61,966 bases of DNA from Marinobacter antarcticus. Its GTDB lineage: Bacteria > Pseudomonadota > Gammaproteobacteria > Pseudomonadales > Oleiphilaceae. A program made the position numbers and the translations under genes. The stretch is taken from positions 1 through 61,966 of the forward strand of contig NZ_DRGY01000030.1 in the NCBI RefSeq assembly GCF_011049865.1, read 5' to 3'. The notes below the pieces were generated by a model. It was not told where the DNA came from. It saw only the letters and a program-made list of their open reading frames with translations, and did no database searches. Shown here in pieces: positions 43,901-52,259 of the stretch; the first letter of the stretch is position 1; every line of letters starts with the position of its first letter.

Positions 43901-45595
43901 ATGAAAAACCTGACCATTCAAACAAGAGTGCTGTTGCTGGCACTAATGCCCGTGATCGTGCTCACTGTGTTTCTGACCACCTACAATTTGAATCAGGCCC
44001 GCGTTATTGGTGAAGGCGCGGTAGCGGGTTTTTCTTCGGACATGGGGGCAAGTAAGCGTCAGGAATTGAAGAATTACCTGGAGTTGGCCCGCACCGCAAT
44101 AGCTCATCTTTACAACCAGCCAGGATCCGCGAACGATCCTGAAGTGCGTAAGCAAGCTTGGGACATCCTCCGCCAGATGCGCTTTGATGATTCCGGCAGC
44201 CCGGGTTACATCTTCGCTTACGACACGGACGGCGTGAATGTCATGCATGGTGCAAACCCGGCTCTGGAAGGTAAAAATCTGTGGGATTTTCAGGACCCCA
44301 ATGGCACCTACCTGATTCGCGAAATATTAAAAGTGGCCCGCAGTGGCGGCGGCTATGTGCCCTATGAATGGAAGAATGGCGATGCCGGCCAGGTCGCCCC
44401 TAAGCTGGGTTACGCCATCATGCTGCCGAAATGGAACATCATGATTGGCACCGGTTTCTGGGTGAATGGCCTGGAGAATCAGGTCGCTGCCATGAACGAG
44501 AAGGTTGGGGGCGCCTTGAAAGGTGCGATTATTGGTTCAGTGACGACGTCTTTGATTGCACTGGCAATTATCGTGTTCCTGGCCCTGATCGTTGTCCGCA
44601 GTATTATCCGGCCTTTGAAGTCGGCGGTGTCGGCGATGAACGATATCGCCAGCGGTGATGGCGACTTGACTCGCCGATTGGAGGTGGCAGGCAACGACGA
44701 ACTGAGCCAGTTGGCGAGGGCGTTCAACAGTTTTGCTGATCAGGTGCACGGATTGGTGGAGCGTGTTTTATCATCCACCCGCACGCTGAATGAAGCCTCT
44801 GAGGAGCTGAATCAGGTGATGGGTCAGGCAGAACAGGGAGTTGAGCGTCAAAAATCCGAAAGTGATCAAGTGGCAACCGCCATGAATGAGATGACGGCCG
44901 CGGCACAGGAAGTCGCGAATAACGCCAGCGAAGCTTCTGACGCGGCAGACCACGCCAATGCTCAGGTATGTGATGCTCAGGGTCTGGTGCATCAGACCAT
45001 CGGTGTCATCAGCGGCTTGTCCGAGCAGGTTGAAGAAGGCGTTACCGTGATCGAAAAGCTGGGTGCAGACTCGCACAAAATCGACAGCGTTCTTGAGGTA
45101 ATCCGTGACATTGCCGGTCAGACGAATCTACTGGCTTTGAATGCGGCCATTGAGGCTGCCCGCGCCGGTGAGGCCGGTCGAGGCTTTGCAGTGGTCGCCG
45201 ATGAAGTGCGAACGCTTGCGAGCAGAACTCAAAAGAGCACTCAGGAAATTCAGGAGACGATCGAGCGGCTGCAAATTGGCGCCGGTAATGCAGTGAAGTT
45301 GATTGGTGCAATCAGTGAGCGCAGTGAGGCCACCGTTGCTGAAACGCGCAAGGTGAGTGACGCGTTGCAGAGAATTAACCAAGCCGTGGGCGTGATCAAC
45401 GAGATGAACACTCAGATTGCCAGCGCCGCCGAGGAGCAGACCAGCGTCTCTGAAACCATTAACCAGAATGTTCATGAGATTGTTGCGATCACGGAACAAA
45501 CTGCCCAGGGAACGCATCGGGCGGGATTGGCAACACAGCGACTCAAAGCCTTGGCTGCCGATATGTCAGACCAGGTCAGCCGCTATCGTGTGTAA
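43901..45595 (+). CDS. Methyl-accepting chemotaxis protein with single Cache domain
   Basis: A 564-residue inner-membrane chemoreceptor. The ATG at 43901 precedes a clear first helix (about 8-28). The periplasmic part (about 45-200) is a single Cache_2 domain, with [31 protein letters not shown] and [19 protein letters not shown], a fold often used for small organic acids such as pyruvate, acetate or propionate. A second helix, a HAMP domain, and the signalling domain with the hairpin [25 protein letters not shown] follow. It lies 161 bases after dctD, on the same strand, and may guide cells to the transporter's substrate or a breakdown product. Confidence 0.9.
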   Translation: MKNLTIQTRVLLLALMPVIVLTVFLTTYNLNQARVIGEGAVAGFSSDMGASKRQELKNYLELARTAIAHLYNQPGSANDPEVRKQAWDILRQMRFDDSGSPGYIFAYDTDGVNVMHGANPALEGKNLWDFQDPNGTYLIREILKVARSGGGYVPYEWKNGDAGQVAPKLGYAIMLPKWNIMIGTGFWVNGLENQVAAMNEKVGGALKGAIIGSVTTSLIALAIIVFLALIVVRSIIRPLKSAVSAMNDIASGDGDLTRRLEVAGNDELSQLARAFNSFADQVHGLVERVLSSTRTLNEASEELNQVMGQAEQGVERQKSESDQVATAMNEMTAAAQEVANNASEASDAADHANAQVCDAQGLVHQTIGVISGLSEQVEEGVTVIEKLGADSHKIDSVLEVIRDIAGQTNLLALNAAIEAARAGEAGRGFAVVADEVRTLASRTQKSTQEIQETIERLQIGAGNAVKLIGAISERSEATVAETRKVSDALQRINQAVGVINEMNTQIASAAEEQTSVSETINQNVHEIVAITEQTAQGTHRAGLATQRLKALAADMSDQVSRYRV

Positions 45596-45603
45596 CGAAT
45601 AAC

Positions 45604-45644
45604 GCGCCCCAAAACCAGGTTTTGATTCTGGCCTTTGGGGGCGC
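45604..45644. terminator. Bidirectional terminator between chemoreceptor and phoH
   Basis: Stem GCGCCCC-AAA pairing with TTTGGGGGCGC (one bulged base), with an inner CCAG/CTGG pair. It lies between convergent genes. Confidence 0.65.
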
Positions 45645-45649
45645 TTGGG

Positions 45650-47095
45650 TTAGAGATTGGCTTCCGCGAACTCCGCCAGTATTGATCGCGGCACGCCCTG
45701 CAGGTGAATGTGGCCACCGTGGCTGAAGCTCTTGAAGCGTTCAGTCATGTAGGTCAGGCCGGAGCTCAGGGCGCTCAGGTAGGGCGTATCAATTTGCGCC
45801 AGATTGCCAAGGCAGATCACCTTGGAGCCGGTGCCCGACCGCGTGATGATGGTTTTGATCTGATGCGGCGTCAAATTCTGGGACTCGTCAATAATAATAA
45901 GGCTGTGCTGGAAGCTGCGGCCACGAATGTAGTTCATGGATTTGAAGTGCAACGGCACCTTGCTGAGGATGTAATCCACGCTGGCGGTCATGTTTTCGTC
46001 GTCTTCGTGCAGTGCTTCCAGATTATCCACAATGGCTCCCAGCCAGGGCGCCATTTTTTCCGCCTCGGTGCCCGGCAAAAAGCCGATGTCTTCATCAAGG
46101 CCTTGGGTTGAGCGTGTGGCAATAATCCGTTTGTAGAGCTTGCTGGCAACGGTCATCTCTATGCACGCCGCCAGCGCCAGAATGGTTTTGCCAGACCCGG
46201 CCGACCCGGTGAGGTTAACCAGATGAACCTCCGGGTCAAGCAGCAGGTTCAGGGCCATAGCCTGATAGATATCCCGCGGTACCAGGCCCCAGACTTCTTC
46301 GTTCATCAGGTCGTGCTGATGCAGATCCCGGATAACCACTTGGGTGTCGGTGATGTTGACGGCTTTGCCGATGAACCCCTGCTCATCAAGCACAAACTCA
46401 TTGATATTAAGCTTGGCCAGTTCGCCCTCACGCTTGAGAATATGCTCGGTTACGCCGTCGCGCTGCACCGTTTCCACTTTGGCAATGGTGTCCCAGAACG
46501 AGTTCGGGAACTCGCGGTAGCCTTTGGGCAGTAGATCGATGTCGTCCAGTAACTGGTCGTTGTGGTAATCCTGGGCTTCAACACCGAAACCACGGGCTTT
46601 CAGCCGCATGTTGATGTCTTTGCTGACCAGTATGATATCCCGGGAAGTGTGCCGCGCCTGAAGCGCCGCCAGCGTGTTGATGATCTTGTTGTCGTTCAGG
46701 TGCTCTGGCAGCGAATGATTACCCGTGTGTTCCGTGCTCATCAAAATAGAGAGAGAGCCCAGAGGCGCAGCCTTTTTGGCCCGTACGATGGGCACACCTT
46801 TTTCTATGTCTTTCGGGCTGGCATCGCCAAGCAACTTGTCGATGGTGCGGATCGCCTGGCGACAATCAGCGGCTACACTCTGTTTGCCGGATTTGAGGCC
46901 ATCGAGCTCCTCAAGCACGGTCATCGGAATGATGACGTCGTGTTCTTCGAAATTAAGGAGGGCGTTGGGATCGTGAATCAGAACATTGGTATCGAGGACG
47001 TACATTTTTCTTCGAGCTTGCGGTGCTCTTTTTGGTTCTCTTTTTGATGCTCTTTTTGGGGCTTTTTCCGGTGCTCTTTCCGGCGTTCTGGGCAT
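45650..47095 (-). CDS. PIN-PhoH ATPase (PhoH2-type)
   Basis: A 481-residue fusion of a PIN RNase domain and a PhoH helicase-like ATPase, as in the PhoH2 toxin-like RNA-unwinding nucleases. The ATG at 47095 has GAGGT nine bases upstream. Residues 5-28 are a basic tetrapeptide repeat (P/S-K/E-R/K-A). The PIN domain starts at residue 31 (MYVLDTNVLIHDPNALL), and Met31 could be an alternative start. The ATPase has Walker A LTGSAGSGKTILAL and Walker B LIIIDESQNLTP. It lies 64 bases after minE on the same strand. Its role in RNA turnover is inferred from the family. Confidence 0.88.
   Translation of the reverse strand: MPRTPERAPEKAPKRASKREPKRAPQARRKMYVLDTNVLIHDPNALLNFEEHDVIIPMTVLEELDGLKSGKQSVAADCRQAIRTIDKLLGDASPKDIEKGVPIVRAKKAAPLGSLSILMSTEHTGNHSLPEHLNDNKIINTLAALQARHTSRDIILVSKDINMRLKARGFGVEAQDYHNDQLLDDIDLLPKGYREFPNSFWDTIAKVETVQRDGVTEHILKREGELAKLNINEFVLDEQGFIGKAVNITDTQVVIRDLHQHDLMNEEVWGLVPRDIYQAMALNLLLDPEVHLVNLTGSAGSGKTILALAACIEMTVASKLYKRIIATRSTQGLDEDIGFLPGTEAEKMAPWLGAIVDNLEALHEDDENMTASVDYILSKVPLHFKSMNYIRGRSFQHSLIIIDESQNLTPHQIKTIITRSGTGSKVICLGNLAQIDTPYLSALSSGLTYMTERFKSFSHGGHIHLQGVPRSILAEFAEANL
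47012..47083 (-). repeat. 12-bp coding repeat in PhoH N terminus
   Basis: About six imperfect 12-base units encode consecutive tetrapeptides of the type P-K-R-A (PERA, PEKA, PKRA, SKRE, PKRA, PQAR). Confidence 0.65.
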
Positions 47096-47159
47096 AGGGG
47101 CGCTACCTCTATAACGGTTTGATGTCTGCCCGCTTGTTGTGCGGACAGACAATTCGGCT

Positions 47160-47414
47160 TCAGCGTTCCGGCAGGGTTACGTTCAACTCCAGAACGGAGC
47201 AGCTGCCGTTGCGATCCACCTCTACCTGAACCATATCATCACTGATCTGGACATACTTGCGTATCACCGCCAGCAGTTCCTGTTGCAATTGTGGCAGATA
47301 ATCTGGCTGATCGCGCTGACCACGCTCGTGGGCCACGATAATCTGCAGCCGCTCTTTTGCCACGTTCGCGGAGCCAGCGGTTTTCTTGCTTCTGAAATAA
47401 TCGAGGAAACTCAT
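47160..47414 (-). CDS. minE: Cell division topological specificity factor MinE
   Basis: An 84-residue protein that stimulates the MinD ATPase and drives pole-to-pole oscillation of the MinC-MinD inhibitor. The N-terminal membrane-targeting and MinD-binding part contains [31 protein letters not shown]. The C-terminal dimerisation domain carries [12 protein letters not shown] and [19 protein letters not shown]. The length and the order minC-minD-minE are standard. It starts three bases after the minD stop. Confidence 0.96.
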   Translation of the reverse strand: MSFLDYFRSKKTAGSANVAKERLQIIVAHERGQRDQPDYLPQLQQELLAVIRKYVQISDDMVQVEVDRNGSCSVLELNVTLPER

Positions 47415-47417
47415 CCG

Positions 47418-48230
47418 TCAGCCCCCTTTGAACATCCGTGAGAAAAAGCCCTTTTTCTGGTTGGTCATGAAGCGTTGTTCACGCTCCTCACCCAGAAGGC
47501 GCGCAACTGCGTCATCGTAAGCCTGGCCGGCGTCGCTTTCGGTTTCGAGAATCACCGGCAACCCCTGGTTCGAAGAGTTGAGAACAACCTGGCTTTCAGG
47601 AATAACACCCAGCAACGGAATGGCAAGAATCTCTTCGACGTCTGCCACCGAGAGCATTTCACCCCGATTAACCCGGTCGGGGTTATAGCGCGTCAGCAGA
47701 AGATGCTCCTTAACCGGATCCTGCCCCATTTCGGCGCGCCGGGATTTGCTCTGCAGGATGCCAAGAATGCGGTCGGAATCCCGCACTGAGGAGACCTCAG
47801 GGTTCGTGACAACAATGGCCTCATCTGCGTAGTACAACGCCATCATGGCGCCGTGCTCGATGCCGGCCGGTGAGTCGCAGATAATGTAATCGAAGGTTTC
47901 AGAGAGCTCATTGATAACTTTTTCAACGCCTTCTTTGGTCAGCGCCTCTTTTTCCCGGGTCTGCGAGGTCGGGAGGATATAGAGCGTGTCCACACGTTTG
48001 TCGCGGATCAGAGCCTGGTTCAGCGAAGCTTCGCCCTGTATGACATTGACAAAATCATACACCACCCGGCGTTCGCAGTTCATGATCAGGTCAAGATTGC
48101 GCAGGCCCACGTCGAAGTCGATTACGACGGTTTTGTGGCCGCGCCTGGCAAGGCCGGTGCTGATGGAAGCGCTGGTGGTTGTTTTACCAACGCCGCCCTT
48201 TCCTGAGGTAACGACAATGATTCTAGCCAA
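47418..48230 (-). CDS. minD: Septum site-determining ATPase MinD
   Basis: Membrane-associated ParA-type ATPase that recruits MinC to the poles. The 270-residue length is normal. The deviant Walker A loop SGKGGVGKTTTSA is at about 9-21, Walker A-prime ID FDVGLRNLD follows (about 38-46), and the C-terminal amphipathic membrane-targeting helix is KKGFFSRMFKGG. It follows minC by 90 bases and precedes minE by three. Confidence 0.97.
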   Translation of the reverse strand: MARIIVVTSGKGGVGKTTTSASISTGLARRGHKTVVIDFDVGLRNLDLIMNCERRVVYDFVNVIQGEASLNQALIRDKRVDTLYILPTSQTREKEALTKEGVEKVINELSETFDYIICDSPAGIEHGAMMALYYADEAIVVTNPEVSSVRDSDRILGILQSKSRRAEMGQDPVKEHLLLTRYNPDRVNRGEMLSVADVEEILAIPLLGVIPESQVVLNSSNQGLPVILETESDAGQAYDDAVARLLGEEREQRFMTNQKKGFFSRMFKGG

Positions 48231-48320
48231 GGTTCAGTTCCTGTGTCTCGGTGGATTCGTCGTGTCTGCCGGATAAACCGGTCACATTGTTCTGTTCGAT
48301 TTCCCTGCCCGATTCATCTG

Positions 48321-49091
48321 TCAGGCCTTGTCCAGCGGTGTCACCACCAGCAGGTCGTCCTTGAGCTGGATTTGCACCGCGCTCCTCCAACCATTGTCCT
48401 GAAGATCTTCAGAGATTTTATAGTGTCCGGCGATGGACACAAGCTCTGCTTCAAGTGATTGGCAGAAGATTCTCGCGGACTCAGCGCCGTGGATGCCGGC
48501 CAGAGCGCGGCCCCGCAGTGGTCCATAGATGTGAATATTGCCGGCTGCCAGTACTTCTGCGCCTGCCTGAACCGGCGCCAGAATGATCAAGTCGCCTTCT
48601 GGCGCATGAATTTGCTGCCCTGAACGAACCGGGTGGCTGATGATTCTGGCCGGGGGCGCGTCAGTCGTAGTTTTGGATGCGGCCGTTGGTGTGGGTGAAA
48701 CGGGCAATTCCACGGCTTTTTCAGGCGCCGCATCGGCGTCATGAGCCCGGTCTCGCTGACCGGTTCCCGGCATCAGGGCCAGTGCGGCTCCTCGTGCCAG
48801 GCGTCGCTGGTCGTCATTGCCCCCGCGAACACCAATCACGTGAATGTTGTTACGGCGGCACGTGCCGATAATTTTGAAGAAATCCAGTTCGGTGCTAAGC
48901 CCTTCGTACTTTTCCAGGCTGATGATGAGCGGAATGTCTCGGAAGAAACCGGGTGCCTGGTTGATTTTTTGCCGAAGTGTTTCTTCGAACTCATCGTCAT
49001 CGAAATAATAGAGCTCCAGTGCGGTCATGGAAACGCTGGCGCTTCTTAGTTGGAACCCATGTTTTACCCCGGAGGTAGCGGTGTCGCTCAT
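48321..49091 (-). CDS. minC: Septum site-determining protein MinC
   Basis: Inhibitor of FtsZ assembly. The N-terminal FtsZ-binding domain (about 8-110) includes LELYYFDDDEFEETLRQKINQAPGFF and VIGVRGGNDDQRRLA; a Pro/Ala-rich linker (about 120-160) connects to the C-terminal beta-helix domain (about 160-256), which binds MinD: IYGPLRGRALAGIHG and AGHYKISEDLQDNGW. The start overlaps the hopJ stop by four bases (ATGA), which ties the min genes to the two genes upstream. Confidence 0.95.
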   Translation of the reverse strand: MSDTATSGVKHGFQLRSASVSMTALELYYFDDDEFEETLRQKINQAPGFFRDIPLIISLEKYEGLSTELDFFKIIGTCRRNNIHVIGVRGGNDDQRRLARGAALALMPGTGQRDRAHDADAAPEKAVELPVSPTPTAASKTTTDAPPARIISHPVRSGQQIHAPEGDLIILAPVQAGAEVLAAGNIHIYGPLRGRALAGIHGAESARIFCQSLEAELVSIAGHYKISEDLQDNGWRSAVQIQLKDDLLVVTPLDKA

Positions 49092-49477
49092 GAATGATTC
49101 TCTTCCCTGGTGTCTGGCTCGGATGGCGTTTTACGCGGGCGCAGCGGTGGGTTTTCAAAACGAATGCCGGACCAACCTGTACTAATGAACTGCCGGATAT
49201 TACCGTGGCTTTCTCCGGCAGGGTCGTCCAGAACCTGCTGATAATGCTGCGCAAACAGTCTAAGAGTGTCTGCTTCGTTCAGGCTGCAACACTGAGCAAT
49301 ACCAAACACCCGACAGGCCCCCGTGTTTTCACCGGTGGCATTGAATTCCGCCCCGTTATAAAAACCCGTGGGTTGGTAATCAAAATGCCGGTCTATCAAC
49401 GCCAGCGTGTCATCAAAATCCGCATGGCCACCGTCCAGCGATGCCAGATGAATGCGCAGTGCTTCGTTTACGTTCAT
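49088..49477 (-). CDS. HopJ-family protein
   Basis: A 129-residue protein of the HopJ family, named after a Pseudomonas syringae type III effector but widespread in bacteria without such a secretion system. The start at 49477 overlaps the DUF1244 stop by four bases. Conserved parts are [35 protein letters not shown] and [32 protein letters not shown]. There is no signal peptide. No type III secretion genes are in the window, so the name is historical here. The function is unknown; co-transcription with minC is likely. Confidence 0.85.
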   Translation of the reverse strand: MNVNEALRIHLASLDGGHADFDDTLALIDRHFDYQPTGFYNGAEFNATGENTGACRVFGIAQCCSLNEADTLRLFAQHYQQVLDDPAGESHGNIRQFISTGWSGIRFENPPLRPRKTPSEPDTREENHS

Positions 49478-49755
49478 TGTTTGTGATCCTGCCTGGGGCC
49501 GCTCTGGTGAAGCGCTTTCCACTCTTCATAAGGCATGCCGTAGATGGCTTCTCTGGCGGCAGGATCAGAAATTTCAAGGCCGCGTTCACTTGCTTCTGCC
49601 CGGTACCATTTGGAAAGGCAGTTGCGACAGAACCCGGCCAGATTCATCAGGTCAATGTTCTGAACGTCCGGGTTGTTCCGGAAATGCTCGACCAGGCGAC
49701 GAAACGCCGCTGCTTCTATTTCGGTGCGCTCAGAATCTGGGATGGGGTTTGTCAT
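49474..49755 (-). CDS. DUF1244 family protein
   Basis: A 93-residue cytosolic protein with the family core [38 protein letters not shown] CxxC-type pair (Cys-Arg-Asn-Cys) and several aromatic residues are conserved. The C-terminal stretch is charged. It is the first gene of the run DUF1244-hopJ-minC-minD-minE, overlapping hopJ by four bases, and is divergent from dinB with about 125 bases between. The function is unknown. Confidence 0.88.
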   Translation of the reverse strand: MTNPIPDSERTEIEAAAFRRLVEHFRNNPDVQNIDLMNLAGFCRNCLSKWYRAEASERGLEISDPAAREAIYGMPYEEWKALHQSGPRQDHKQ

Positions 49756-49841
49756 ACGGCCTCGTGTCGGTATCCGGTAGTTGTCAGATCGTTATCGTGT
49801 GGGTTCCTGACATTCTCAGCATCTTACTTTAAGATACAAGG

Positions 49842-49857
49842 CTGTATAAATGTACAG
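49842..49857 (+). promoter_or_regulatory. LexA (SOS) box upstream of dinB
   Basis: CTGTATAAATGTACAG fits the LexA consensus CTG-N10-CAG, with outer CTGT/ACAG, 24 bases before the dinB ATG. It also lies upstream of the divergent DUF1244 gene. Confidence 0.8.
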
Positions 49858-49881
49858 AAACCCGACGCGAGCGCCGTGATT

Positions 49882-50946
49882 ATGCCTCAACGCAAGATCA
49901 TCCACGTGGATTGCGACTGTTTTTATGCGGCTGTCGAGATGCGTGATGACCCCACACTGCGGGATGTTCCGTTAGCGGTAGGCGGTGCCGGTGGTCGCGG
50001 CGTTGTGACCACTTGCAACTACAAAGCTCGTGCTTTTGGGGTGCGGTCTGCCATGCCAGGCGGTGAAGCCCGGCGTTTGTGTCCTGGCCTGGTCACGGTG
50101 CCAACGGATATCCCGCGCTATCGGGCCGTGTCGCAACAGATCATGGGTATTCTCCGTGAACTGACGGATTTTGTTGAGCCCTTGTCTCTGGATGAGGCCT
50201 TTCTGGACGTTTCGGATATTACCGATCATCGGGGCAGTGCCACATTGATGGCTCGCTACCTGCGGGAACGGGTAAAAAAAGAAGTGGGCATCACCATTTC
50301 TGCCGGGGTGGCACCCAATAAATTTCTTGCCAAGATAGCCAGCGACTGGCAAAAGCCAGACGGCCTGTTTGTTTTAAGGCCTGAAGACGTGGATGGTTTT
50401 GTTCAGAGCCTGAAAGTTGAAAAGCTGTTCGGAGTGGGCCAGGTAACCGCTGATAAGCTACACGCGCTTGGTGTACAAACGTGTGGCGATTTGCAGGCGT
50501 TGGGTGCTGACGAGCTCATCGATCGTTTTGGTAAGCGAGGCTATCAATTGCATGAGATGGCCCATGGTCGCGATGACCGGCCTGTTGTGGTCTCCCGGAT
50601 TGCCAAATCTGTAAGCGTAGAGCGCACCTTCTCACAAGATTTACCGGACATGGCGGCCTGTGAGACCGTATTGGCATCGCTGGTGGCTGATCTTAGCCTT
50701 CGGCTCACCCGCAAGGGGCGGGAAAAGCCCATACATAAGCTGTTTGTCAAAATACGGTATAGCGATTTTTCTACCCACACTCTGGAGCGCGCGCGGGACA
50801 ACATAAAGACGCCTGTCTTTGAAGACTATTTGCCGCTTCTCAATGAACTGGTCACCAATCGCGAGCGACCGGTTCGCCTGTTGGGTCTGGGCGTGCGGTT
50901 TCGCAATGACGATGCGCCGGTTACCCAGCTACGTTTATTTGATTAA
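49882..50946 (+). CDS. dinB: DNA polymerase IV
   Basis: Y-family translesion polymerase (354 residues; E. coli 351), error-prone on undamaged DNA. The start at 49882 yields the family N terminus [16 protein letters not shown], where the first acidic metal ligand lies. The palm catalytic [11 protein letters not shown] (about residues 102-112) supplies the second. The fingers, thumb with two HhH motifs ([20 protein letters not shown]) and little finger follow, ending in the beta-clamp motif TQLRLFD. SOS control is suggested by the LexA box 24 bases upstream. Confidence 0.96.
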   Translation: MPQRKIIHVDCDCFYAAVEMRDDPTLRDVPLAVGGAGGRGVVTTCNYKARAFGVRSAMPGGEARRLCPGLVTVPTDIPRYRAVSQQIMGILRELTDFVEPLSLDEAFLDVSDITDHRGSATLMARYLRERVKKEVGITISAGVAPNKFLAKIASDWQKPDGLFVLRPEDVDGFVQSLKVEKLFGVGQVTADKLHALGVQTCGDLQALGADELIDRFGKRGYQLHEMAHGRDDRPVVVSRIAKSVSVERTFSQDLPDMAACETVLASLVADLSLRLTRKGREKPIHKLFVKIRYSDFSTHTLERARDNIKTPVFEDYLPLLNELVTNRERPVRLLGLGVRFRNDDAPVTQLRLFD

Positions 50947-50948
50947 AA

Positions 50949-51545
50949 TCAACCGGAAAACAGGGCGAGAAAACCGCAGAGCAAGTGCAAGGTTGAAAGA
51001 TACCCCATCAGCCCTCCTATTAATGCACCCGCCAGAACGTCAGTGGGATAGTGCAGGCCCAGCACGATTCGGGATGTTGCCACGCTTACGGTAAACGGGA
51101 AAACAGTCAGCGCTAATTCCGGTGTTGTCAGGAACAACATGGTTTGAAAGCAGGCAGCATGGAGCGTATGTCCGGATGGAAAGCTGTAACGGTCTAACGG
51201 GGGTGTGCCGCAGTCAATGGACGGGAAGGATATAAACGGCCGCTCGCGGATCAGCCAGCGTTTAAGGAATTTGTAGGTCAGAGTGCAGGTTAGCCCCGTC
51301 AACGTCATCAACAGCGCCAGCCCAATGCCGGCCTCGGGCCGGATGAACGGAATGGACAAAATGAGCGCGTACCAGAGCCATCCGTTACCCAGCCAACTGA
51401 CCAGCTGGAAGTAACGGCGTACCGGCCGGAACCTGACCATCCGGTTTATGCACTGACAGAGAGCGTATTCACGTTGGTCCGCCGATTCAAAGAAGCGGGA
51501 CGCTTTGCTTATTGCTGGCCTTGTTGGTGGCCTTATGGGTGCCAT
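50949..51545 (-). CDS. PAP2-family membrane phosphatase
   Basis: A 198-residue polytopic phosphatase of the phosphatidic acid phosphatase 2 family, likely acting on lipid phosphates or undecaprenyl pyrophosphate at the periplasmic face. Five or so helices are predicted. The three active-site motifs are present: KRWLIRERP, YSFPSGHTLHA and SRIVLGLHYPTDVLAG. The start at 51545 overlaps the 3' end of the decayed glycosyltransferase by about 59 bases; a later start at 51440 would shorten the N terminus. The stop is two bases from that of convergent dinB. Substrate unknown. Confidence 0.85.
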   Translation of the reverse strand: MAPIRPPTRPAISKASRFFESADQREYALCQCINRMVRFRPVRRYFQLVSWLGNGWLWYALILSIPFIRPEAGIGLALLMTLTGLTCTLTYKFLKRWLIRERPFISFPSIDCGTPPLDRYSFPSGHTLHAACFQTMLFLTTPELALTVFPFTVSVATSRIVLGLHYPTDVLAGALIGGLMGYLSTLHLLCGFLALFSG

Positions 51546-52113
51546 AGCATCGGGCCTTTGGGTTTTGGTTTAGCACGAGTTGCTCGAATTGTTCGATTTG
51601 CGAATGCCAACTCAGTTTGAGGGCATCCAGCCGGGCCTGAGCGCGGATACGGTTGAGTAGCGTTGGCTGGTTTGCCAACCGGAGCGCTCCGCTGATAAAA
51701 CGCTCATTCAGGGTCAGCGGAGCCTTCATGCCATTTTCCTCGTGGCGGATGTGTTCGCTGGCGGCAGCGTCGTCGTAGGCAATAACGGCGAGCCCGCTAG
51801 CCATAGCTTCAAGCACGACGTTCCCAAACGTGTCGGTTTTGCTGGGGAACAGAAACAGATCACCGGATGCATAATGGCGGGCAAGATCACCGCCACGTTG
51901 GATGCCGCAAAAAATATAGTACGGTTATGGAACCAGCGACCATAGGCGCAAAGTAGCGTTTCCAGAGCCCTGAAGCCGTAGTATTGGCTGTACTGGTGAA
52001 AGTTGGTGTGAAAGCCGGAACTGACAGGCAACCCCGTTGATTTCTGGCGGAAAGGTTTCGGAAACGATGGTAATGTGTTGTTTTCGCGGGCTGGCCTGTT
52101 CGATCTTGTTCAC
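51487..52113 (-). pseudogene. Decayed GT4-type glycosyltransferase
   Basis: Three pieces of one glycosyltransferase remain within about 630 bases, against roughly 1.1-1.2 kb for a full gene. The N-terminal piece is HITIVSETFPPEINGVA (from 52113). It jumps, with a frame change, to LPVSSGFHTNFHQYSQYYG...WFHNRT, which in intact relatives lies near residue 100. A second jump restores the first frame and leads to YYIFCGIQRGGDLARHYAS, DTFGNVVLEAMASGLAVIAYDDAAASEHI and a C-terminal tail to 51487. The catalytic C-terminal half is thus partly present, but the donor-binding part before it is missing. Two internal deletions explain the pattern. Confidence 0.8.
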
Positions 52114-52194
52114 GACGTGTCCCGGGGTTGCTTCAACATACCCTGACTATGGGGGCTATGAGTGACAGTAATGCGACGCTCCTGTGACATTCTC

Positions 52195-52242
52195 TTTACT
52201 CATTTACTCATTTACTCATTTACTCATTTACTCACTTAATCA
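52195..52242. repeat. 8-bp tandem repeat TTTACTCA, five perfect units plus one drifted
   Basis: Units begin at 52195, 52203, 52211, 52219 and 52227, followed by CTTAATCA at 52235. The tract ends about 18 bases before the aldo/keto reductase ATG, directly upstream of its GGAG ribosome site. Confidence 0.9.
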
Positions 52243-52259
52243 TTTGACGCGGAGACGCT

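Noticed and set aside
49088..49477. HopJ considered as a true type III effector
   Set aside because: No secretion genes or typical control elements nearby, and the family is widespread in bacteria without type III secretion.
49441..49881. In-frame extension upstream of dinB
   Set aside because: It runs through the opposite-strand hopJ and DUF1244 genes and across the LexA box; the DinB N terminus starts at 49882.
52195..52242. Octamer tract considered as a CRISPR array
   Set aside because: Units are contiguous without spacers, so it is a simple tandem repeat.
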